Assembly (NCBI GenBank): GCA_020726205.1
Contig: DYTA01000078.1
Span: 1-5,470 of the forward strand
Length of the DNA: 5,470 nucleotides
Origin: Nitrosospira multiformis
GTDB taxonomy: Bacteria; Pseudomonadota; Gammaproteobacteria; Burkholderiales; UBA11063
Reading direction: 5' to 3'
How positions within the stretch are numbered: the first letter of the stretch is position 1; every line of letters begins with the position of its first letter. The notes beneath the pieces are model-generated. The model ran no database searches. It saw nothing but the letters and a program-made list of their open reading frames with translations, and was not told where the DNA came from. A program made the position numbers and the translations under genes. Of the stretch, positions 1 to 5,470 are shown one piece after another.

Positions 1-768
1 TAACAGATTATTATTAAGTTTTCTATTATTTTTATTGTGGATAGAACTTGTCATCGTAATTGGTTGGACTGTAGCTAAATTTGTTGTTACAATATGATTT
101 GACTGCAACTCTAACGGAATAACTTGATTACTGGCATATGAAACCTTACCATTTACTAAACCACCAATAATAGCTAAACTAGAGTTACTTGTTTTAAACG
201 TAACATTATTTTGCATTTGACCTTGCCCAACAAATGTATATGTTGTGACATAATCATTAGTTCCAAATAAACTAATATTTTGTTCACTAAAGTTTACTTC
301 GTTCGTATAGTTTTTAGTATCAAAATAACGATAGTTAATTACCTGTTTGCTCTGTTGACCATTAAACTCAGCTATGATCATTGCGCTATTACTTGCACCT
401 TGCTCTAAAGGAGGTGTCGTAACATGTAGTAAACAACTGCTATTTGCGGCAATTTCTGTACAATCATTTTTATTAATATCTAGTTGGTTTAATTCATTTT
501 GTCCAATCGCACTATATGATATATTGCTTATTAGAGTATTACTAGTATTTCTTACATATATACCAGCAATAGTAGATTTACCATCTAAAACAGGAATTAC
601 TGCTGATTTTTCTATTTGTAACTGTGTAGAAAGATTATTATTTGTATCATTAACCGTATTTTTGTTGCCACTATCACTACAGCCAATTAAGCTTGCGGAA
701 ATAGCAACAGATAAAATACTTGCTATAATTATTAAGTTTGGTTTTTTATTTAAAAATATTTGCAACAT
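1..768 (-). CDS. Lipoprotein of the window's paralogous family, N-terminal 256 residues (3' end beyond left edge)
   Basis: The frame opens with ATG at 768..766 and stays open for 256 codons to base 1, so the C-terminus is missing. AGAGA (780..776), seven bases before the ATG, is a plausible ribosome site. Residues 1-29 form a lipoprotein signal peptide: KK at 8-9, a hydrophobic stretch at 11-28, and lipobox L27-I-G-C30. The residue after the Cys is Ser, which by the Asp+2 rule predicts Lol export to the outer membrane. A polar Asn/Ser/Thr linker follows. The region around residues 48-225 matches residues 45-240 of the complete neighbour at 854..3472. Shared landmarks are IPVLDG (58-63; VPVLNG in the neighbour), NISYS (82-86), a Cys pair at C103 and C112 in front of TTP, QVINYRYF (142-149), and VNF (158-160). 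The family role is unknown. Membership and membrane anchoring are well supported by sequence, and the full length may approach the neighbour's 872 residues. Confidence 0.85.
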   Translation of the reverse strand, partial: MLQIFLNKKPNLIIIASILSVAISASLIGCSDSGNKNTVNDTNNNLSTQLQIEKSAVIPVLDGKSTIAGIYVRNTSNTLISNISYSAIGQNELNQLDINKNDCTEIAANSSCLLHVTTPPLEQGASNSAMIIAEFNGQQSKQVINYRYFDTKNYTNEVNFSEQNISLFGTNDYVTTYTFVGQGQMQNNVTFKTSNSSLAIIGGLVNGKVSYASNQVIPLELQSNHIVTTNLATVQPITMTSSIHNKNNRKLNNNLL

Positions 769-790
769 TTTAATTTCTCTATTGTATGTA

Positions 791-820
791 ATAATATAAT
801 CATATAATCAAATTAGTTAA
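791..820 (-). promoter_or_regulatory. Candidate sigma-70-type promoter for the lipoprotein gene at 1..768
   Basis: On the minus strand, TTAACT (820..815) is separated by 18 bases from TATTAT (796..791), about 23 bases before the ATG at 768. The match is 4 of 6 to the -35 consensus and 5 of 6 to the -10 consensus. It would give a short leader that still includes the AGAGA ribosome site. The surrounding 85 bp gap is nearly all A and T, so a chance match is quite possible. Read-through from the upstream lipoprotein gene, which has no convincing terminator, is an alternative source of transcription. Confidence 0.3.
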
Positions 821-853
821 AAATAAATTACTTTTGCTGATAGTAAAATAAAT

Positions 854-3472
854 CTAACTATCATTACCAACATCGAACATCAATATACTTGGGTTATACC
901 AAATTTGTTTATCAGAACCCTGTAATTTAAATAAAATAAACAAATTTGCTGGTGTTGGAATATCATTATCAATCTTATAATTTAAGACGTTAGTAGTTTG
1001 AGTACTACTATTTGTACAAATTACCGAATTATCATTATTAATACTACAATTTCCGCTAACTACTGCAACCGATTCTAAATAAGGAAAAGCACTCGTCTTA
1101 GTAGTAAAATCTCCACAACTATAACCACCAACAAAACTTTGTTTTACAGTACGAATCATACTTTCACCACTACTTGGAGTTATCGTACTAACTAATGTTG
1201 GTTGGGTATAATTTGCATAAATTTTATTACTACCATTATAAATAAAGTAATCTTGTTTTACAAAACCTTGAGTAGTATTCCAGCTTGCTGCTGGATATAC
1301 AACATCTAAGTTAAAACTACTATTATCTATCATAACTCCACGGTTTGCTTTCAAAACCAAATTACAGCTATCACCAACGCCTAAATTTTTTGGACTGGCA
1401 CCATAACCACAAGTTGTTAATGAACTTTCAACACTCATATATGGAGATACATGCCCATCAATTAAATTTAACGCCATATTTTGTGCTACATAATTACTTG
1501 ATAAATTTTTATACGTAATTGTTAATAACAAAGGATTATTATTGCAACCGCTACCATGGTAAGGATCAGAATCAGAACCTAACCCACTATATCCACTAGC
1601 AACAACATTAGTTATAGCTAAACGACTATCTAATGCAGTTACTTGATATTTAATAGTTCCATTAACAGTATTATTTCTTTCACCATATACAATTTGTAAA
1701 TTTGCGACACCACTAATATTACTCTCTGGAGAGTATGGTCCATATTTAACAGCTACTTGACAGCTTGCTGTTGGTAATAAACTACTACCACAATTATTAC
1801 TAGATATCACTAAATTAGGAGAAATATTAACTCCTGCCAAACTAACAGAGTGAATTGAAACAGATGTAGCTCCATTATTTATCAACTGAAAAACGCTATT
1901 TGCACTTTCAATATTATTACCAAGAATACTTAATGTTGATTCAGCTCCTATTGGACTACTTATAACAAGATTGCTATCACCCACAACATGATACGCAATT
2001 ACACTACTTTGAGTCGTAAAATCATTACCTAATGATTTACCACTAACAGATAAATAAACACTACCATTTTCGCTAGGGTCACCACCAATAACCTGCACTT
2101 GAACCATACACTGCTGCTGAGACTCTAAATGATTACCACATAAATTGTTAATAATCTTTATTTTTGTAGTATTACCATTAGTAGGGGTAAAAATTAAATC
2201 AGTTAATGGATAATCTCCTAAATTAGCAAAAGATAAATTTATTAATGAACTGCTTTGATTCGGCTGTAAGCCAATTTGACTAATTGGTGTTGAACCAATT
2301 AACATGGCATCTTGATTATGTGCACTATAATAAACAACTTTGGTTAAAATTGTTTCGCCATTAATTTTAAAGTATATTTCACTATTACCACTAGTATTAC
2401 TATCAACACCTAATACAAATTTACAACTAGCATTAGACTCAATCAAGCCAGTACAACTATTATTATAAATTTTTACATTTTTATCCGCAGGCTCGATTAT
2501 TAGTCCAGTTAAATCTTCACCAAAGTTACTAACATAAATTGTTGCTCCATTTGCCTCATTTGATGGTGCGCTTAGTAATGGAACTACACCAACTTTAAGT
2601 GCCATCGGTGATTTGGTTTGACTACTAGTATTAACATACAAACTTTGTCCTGATTGAATATGTGTATCTTGTAAGGTATGAGCTTTAGGTAAAATATTAC
2701 CTAGTACATATTGAGGCGTTACATTTACAGAGTATTCAAACTCTGAAATAATATTAATTTTAAATTCAACTGGCACTAATTCGCCAGCAATAACTGTTTG
2801 ACCACTAATAAAACCTTGGTTTAAACTAATCGAACTAGCATCACTAATTTCTAAGTTTACATTGTTATAATTTTGACCAATAATACCTCCACCGACCAAA
2901 TAGCTCATCATATAACGTTTATTAGTTATATTCGCTACAACATCTGCTGAAGTTGCAAAATTTACACCATTGTTAATATCTGTATTGTAATAACTATAAT
3001 TAATTACTTGATCAAAATTATGGCTAAAGCCATTTGCATCTTTAACCGTAACTTTAAATAATGAGTTATTTTGATTACTCACACTTAGGTTGGGTGTGGT
3101 AAATTTGATTGCACAGAAGCTATGTGCAGGAATAGCAGAACAATCAGCTAATGATTTACTATCTAATTTAAAACCATTTCCATCAACTATATTTTGACTA
3201 GTTACATTACTAACTGTATTAGCCAAACTATAACTAATATTATTAACTACGACATCTCCATCATTATGAATATAAAAATAACTTGAAGTTGCTTGACCAT
3301 TTAAAACAGGAACAGTGCCAACATAATCAAGATGTAAATCAACATTTATTGGGTTCATGGGTTTATTATTATCTGTAGCACAAGTACCACTTCCACAACT
3401 AGTAACCATAGCACCAACAAACAACATTGTTAGCGGAACAAGTATTTTAGCCAAATTATTTTTTGATAACAT
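854..3472 (-). CDS. Large modular lipoprotein with repeated Cys-pair Ig-like domains, 872 aa, complete
   Basis: The gene runs from ATG at 3472 to TAG at 856..854. Its leader has no clear Shine-Dalgarno, only AAAGT nearby. Residues 1-25 are a lipoprotein signal peptide with lipobox V23-T-S-C26; Gly follows the Cys, predicting outer-membrane sorting. The rest divides by eye into seven beta-rich modules: 1 (about 45-160, C111/C120), 2 (165-290, no Cys), 3 (292-385, C340/C350), 4 (390-498, C445/C455), 5 (500-613, C561/C571), 6 (616-758, C688/C703) and 7 (760-872, C809/C819). Modules 3-5 share a strand, 'NN-G', strand, Cys, nine residues, Cys, hydrophobic-strand pattern like ASH/'choice-of-anchor D' Ig-like domains. 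No catalytic motif, second membrane segment, LPXTG or autotransporter domain is visible. Modules 1-2 match the gene at 1..768, and modules 3-7 match the gene at 3559..5470. A structural or adhesive surface role is inference. The gene call is secure; the function is unknown. Confidence 0.9.
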   Translation of the reverse strand: MLSKNNLAKILVPLTMLFVGAMVTSCGSGTCATDNNKPMNPINVDLHLDYVGTVPVLNGQATSSYFYIHNDGDVVVNNISYSLANTVSNVTSQNIVDGNGFKLDSKSLADCSAIPAHSFCAIKFTTPNLSVSNQNNSLFKVTVKDANGFSHNFDQVINYSYYNTDINNGVNFATSADVVANITNKRYMMSYLVGGGIIGQNYNNVNLEISDASSISLNQGFISGQTVIAGELVPVEFKINIISEFEYSVNVTPQYVLGNILPKAHTLQDTHIQSGQSLYVNTSSQTKSPMALKVGVVPLLSAPSNEANGATIYVSNFGEDLTGLIIEPADKNVKIYNNSCTGLIESNASCKFVLGVDSNTSGNSEIYFKINGETILTKVVYYSAHNQDAMLIGSTPISQIGLQPNQSSSLINLSFANLGDYPLTDLIFTPTNGNTTKIKIINNLCGNHLESQQQCMVQVQVIGGDPSENGSVYLSVSGKSLGNDFTTQSSVIAYHVVGDSNLVISSPIGAESTLSILGNNIESANSVFQLINNGATSVSIHSVSLAGVNISPNLVISSNNCGSSLLPTASCQVAVKYGPYSPESNISGVANLQIVYGERNNTVNGTIKYQVTALDSRLAITNVVASGYSGLGSDSDPYHGSGCNNNPLLLTITYKNLSSNYVAQNMALNLIDGHVSPYMSVESSLTTCGYGASPKNLGVGDSCNLVLKANRGVMIDNSSFNLDVVYPAASWNTTQGFVKQDYFIYNGSNKIYANYTQPTLVSTITPSSGESMIRTVKQSFVGGYSCGDFTTKTSAFPYLESVAVVSGNCSINNDNSVICTNSSTQTTNVLNYKIDNDIPTPANLFILFKLQGSDKQIWYNPSILMFDVGNDS
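857..1627 (-). other. C-terminal conserved module pair of the 872-aa lipoprotein (residues 616-872)
   Basis: This 257-residue block has a counterpart of the same length ending the protein at 3559..5470. Shared positions, in order, are SDSDPYHG (633-640), TYKN (653-656), a Ser-x-Asn-Tyr (658-661), TCGYGA (687-692), LGVGDSC (697-703), NR (710-711), A-x-W-x-T followed by GF (729-737), and YANYTQPT (752-759). Near the end are an NC...SV-x-C pair (C809/C819) and an NPS (860-862). The 14-residue spacing between C688 and C703 is longer than in the other modules and is the same in the paralogue. Two further cysteines, C643 and C786, have no counterpart there and could pair with each other. Confidence 0.7.
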
Positions 3473-3500
3473 AATTTTTACTTTGAAAATAATAGATTTT

Positions 3501-3544
3501 TATTTAAAACAAACGTGGTGGAATAAACTAGTTCATTCCACCAC
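3501..3544 (-). terminator. Rho-independent terminator of the gene at 3559..5470
   Basis: On the minus strand, GTGGTGGAAT (3544..3535) pairs perfectly with ATTCCACCAC (3524..3515). Inside these arms a G-U wobble (3534 with 3525) and two A-T pairs extend the stem to 13 pairs, closing on a CTAG loop. The T-rich run GTTTGTTTTAAAT follows immediately. The hairpin starts 15 bases past the TAA stop of the upstream gene. Read on the plus strand, the wobble becomes an A-C mismatch, so the structure favours minus-strand transcripts. It separates this gene from the lipoprotein gene at 854..3472, which must then start from its own promoter or depend on read-through. A TATTAT at 3494..3489 could be that gene's -10 element, but I see no acceptable -35 partner. 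Confidence 0.8.
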
Positions 3545-3558
3545 AATTTTATGACATA

Positions 3559-5470
3559 TTAATTATTACTTCCTGGAGCTGAAAGAATATAATTAATAAA
3601 TGTATAACTAGGATTTAAGTATGCATATTCACCTGAAGCAGTACTAAACATCAATGGAATGTCAGCACTCTCACCTGATTGCATGTAATTAGGCATAATA
3701 TATGTAACATTACCAAGTGTTGTTGATTTTAGATCACAACTCACTGAATAATCACTGCTGTTTACCGTACAATTACTACTCGCATCAGTTGGTGAATTTA
3801 ATAACCAATTTTTTACACCACTAACATTTGCAGTTAATGTTGTCGCTGTACTTTCATTTGAAGCTGCCATACTCAATATAGTTGACTCAAAAGAAGCACC
3901 ATTTTGTGATAGAGTAAATACAATCGTAGGTTGTAAATAATTCATATACAACATACTACCTGGCTGAGAATAGAAACCTAACGGTGTAGTCCAAGTTGCA
4001 GTTGGAGTTGTGAAATTCAAAATAGATGATCCACCAGTAGGTGACTTAGTTAATAAGTCACGATCCAAAGTAAATACCAACGTACAGCTTTCACCAATAC
4101 CCAACGTCTTCGTATTTGCACCAGTTGGGCATGTAGAACTAGGGTCAACTATCACACCAAATGGTAAATTATTAGTATCAAAATTTAAATTTGTTTGACC
4201 ATAATTCACCGATGGATTAGTATATGTTAGTGTAATTTTCATTGGTTCCAAAGTCGGATTACCTTTAAATGGATCACTTTCTTGTCCATTTCCAGGTAAA
4301 TTAGTACCAACTGGCTGACTTACAATGAGACTACTATCATTACCAACTAAATTATAGTTAAAGCTATCTTGAACATTTCTGTTTAAATCAGGCGTACCAC
4401 CGTGGTAATCAATATTAACAACTGCAGTACCTGATTCATTTGCGGTGTTACTAGAACTAACTGGACCATAGCTCACTACAACAGTACAACTTTCATCCTC
4501 CGCTAAACTCATTGGTGAATGACATGTGCCACCACTAATACTAGGCTTAGTTAAGGTTGGTGACTCGATCAAATCCAACTTAGTTATAAATGCAGGATCA
4601 CTACCTTGATTGAATACAGTATATGTTCTCGTCGCAACATTAACACCATTTGCTAAAACTGACATATTACCAGTACTTGTTGTCGTAACTGATAATGATG
4701 GCGCTGCAGTCACTTCATAATTTAAAGGTAAAGATACAAAACTATAGTTAATAGAATTATAGCTACCTAAAGCACGAAGATACAGTACTCCAGTACCATC
4801 ATTCGTACCTACAAAATGACCTGTAATAGTACATTGCTCATTTGGCGATATACTACTAGGACAAGTTGTTCCATCTTGTACCCATGTAGCTGGACCAGTA
4901 TTTGTTGATTCATAGCTAGCATTATTTAATGGCGCTTTACCAACATTACTCACAGTAAATACAATTGAACTTTCAGTACTACGTTTAGCGAACGATACAT
5001 TAGACACATTTGGTACTAAGTAAACTGCTGGCACAGGAGTATTATTAGTCCAAACTACTGTTTGAGTACCAATTGTTTCACTATTATTATTTTTAAATGT
5101 AACAACGGCACTTCCTGGTGTATAAGTACTTACACTAAAACTTAAAGTACAAGTATTAGCTGCATTAGCATATAACACAGTTGATTGGCAATTATTTGTA
5201 ATTGACAAATTATTGTTATCTGATGTTGCAGTTAACCCACCATTTGAATCAACATTACCGTTATTAGTTACACTAATTACAGCTGCCGTTGTAGTTGGCG
5301 CAGTAAGAACTGGAACAGTACCAAAAATATAGTTCACAATATTTTGTGACGGAGTTAATTCTAATAATAATGGTGCACCACTCAACCCTGAAGAAGCTTG
5401 TAAATTTTTACTATTACGCCCATTTTCAATTGAAGTGCAACACCGTGGTATTTTTGCATGAGATAGTGTC
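3559..5470 (-). CDS. Secreted/surface paralogue with five Cys-pair Ig-like modules, 5' end beyond right edge
   Basis: The frame is open from the right edge to TAA (3561..3559), giving 636 visible residues. A TTG at 5385 could be taken as a start, but no ribosome site precedes it, the frame continues 28 codons to the edge, and no signal peptide is visible, so I treat the gene as 5'-truncated. Numbered from that TTG codon, the modules are about 15-115 (C66/C79), 120-228 (C175/C185), 230-350 (C288/C300), 352-490 (C419/C434) and 490-608 (C539/C550). They match modules 3-7 of the 872-aa lipoprotein in order. For example, GTVPVLTAP (22-30) corresponds to GVVPLLSAP, VVSYGP (303-308) to AVKYGP, and LGIGESC (428-434) to LGVGDSC. 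By that alignment an anchoring signal and two more modules could lie outside the window. The function is unknown; no catalytic motif is visible. Homology to the neighbour is strong, and export is inferred from it. Confidence 0.85.
   Translation of the reverse strand, partial: TLSHAKIPRCCTSIENGRNSKNLQASSGLSGAPLLLELTPSQNIVNYIFGTVPVLTAPTTTAAVISVTNNGNVDSNGGLTATSDNNNLSITNNCQSTVLYANAANTCTLSFSVSTYTPGSAVVTFKNNNSETIGTQTVVWTNNTPVPAVYLVPNVSNVSFAKRSTESSIVFTVSNVGKAPLNNASYESTNTGPATWVQDGTTCPSSISPNEQCTITGHFVGTNDGTGVLYLRALGSYNSINYSFVSLPLNYEVTAAPSLSVTTTSTGNMSVLANGVNVATRTYTVFNQGSDPAFITKLDLIESPTLTKPSISGGTCHSPMSLAEDESCTVVVSYGPVSSSNTANESGTAVVNIDYHGGTPDLNRNVQDSFNYNLVGNDSSLIVSQPVGTNLPGNGQESDPFKGNPTLEPMKITLTYTNPSVNYGQTNLNFDTNNLPFGVIVDPSSTCPTGANTKTLGIGESCTLVFTLDRDLLTKSPTGGSSILNFTTPTATWTTPLGFYSQPGSMLYMNYLQPTIVFTLSQNGASFESTILSMAASNESTATTLTANVSGVKNWLLNSPTDASSNCTVNSSDYSVSCDLKSTTLGNVTYIMPNYMQSGESADIPLMFSTASGEYAYLNPSYTFINYILSAPGSNN
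3562..4332 (-). other. C-terminal conserved module pair of the gene at 3559..5470
   Basis: This is the 257-residue counterpart of the block at 857..1627 (residues 352-608 from the TTG codon). Shared landmarks are ESDPFKG (369-375), TYTN (387-390), SVNY (392-395), TCPTGA (418-423), LGIGESC (428-434), DR (441-442), ATW-x-T with GF (463-471), YMNYLQPT (480-487), the C539/C550 pair and NPS (591-593). Length and landmark order are kept while most other residues differ, which suggests an old duplication under structural constraint rather than a recent copy. Confidence 0.7.

Noticed and set aside
374..799. Plus-strand open frame of 141 codons with a hydrophobic translation
   Set aside because: It lies antisense to the lipoprotein gene at 1..768. 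The Asn- and Ser-rich codons there read as Ile, Leu and Val on the opposite strand, which explains the membrane-like look. The minus-strand frame has a signal peptide, lipobox and family similarity.
838..863. Seven-base inverted repeat (TGATAGT / ACTATCA) spanning the stop of the 872-aa lipoprotein gene
   Set aside because: The stem is short and AT-rich with a 12-base loop, and no T-run follows directly on the minus strand. It is too weak to call a terminator in DNA this AT-rich.
3357..3554. Plus-strand open frame of 65 codons
   Set aside because: It is antisense to the signal peptide of the 872-aa lipoprotein and runs through the terminator hairpin. No ribosome site or recognisable product.
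4010..4198. Plus-strand open frame of 62 codons
   Set aside because: It lies wholly antisense to the conserved C-terminal module of the gene at 3559..5470 and is a shadow of it.
3559..5385. Taking TTG at 5385 as the start of the third gene
   Set aside because: No Shine-Dalgarno precedes it, no signal peptide follows, and the frame remains open to the window edge. The paralogue has an anchor and two more modules upstream of the equivalent point.

Overview
The window carries three consecutive genes, all on the minus strand, so transcription runs from high to low coordinates. The two outer genes are cut by the window edges. The DNA is AT-rich (about two thirds A+T by eye), and the proteins are correspondingly rich in Asn, Ser, Thr, Ile and Tyr. 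The two visible N-termini are lipoprotein signal peptides with a lipobox and no Asp after the lipidated Cys. This points to a low-GC Gram-negative bacterium, possibly a Francisella-like gammaproteobacterium; that placement is a guess from composition and style, as no taxonomic marker is present.

Layout, in order of transcription. (A) 3559..5470: the C-terminal part of a secreted or surface protein, at least 636 residues, whose start lies beyond the right edge. It is followed by a strong hairpin terminator at about 3501..3544. (B) 854..3472: a complete 872-residue lipoprotein. (C) 1..768: the first 256 residues of a third lipoprotein, whose C-terminus lies beyond the left edge. The gaps are 86 bp (A to B) and 85 bp (B to C), and no gene fits in either.

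Reading the proteins against each other shows that all three belong to one family. B and C share their N-terminal modules. A and B share their five C-terminal modules in the same order, ending in a distinctive module of about 257 residues. The modules are about 100-140 residues long, beta-rich and Ig-like. Most carry one Cys pair with the pattern 'C, 8-14 residues, C' followed by alternating hydrophobic residues. This resembles the ASH/'choice-of-anchor D' type of bacterial Ig-like repeat, although that assignment is by eye. The window is therefore a tandem array of diverged paralogous, probably disulphide-stabilised, outer-membrane lipoproteins of unknown function. No enzyme motif, RNA gene, mobile element or CRISPR array was seen.
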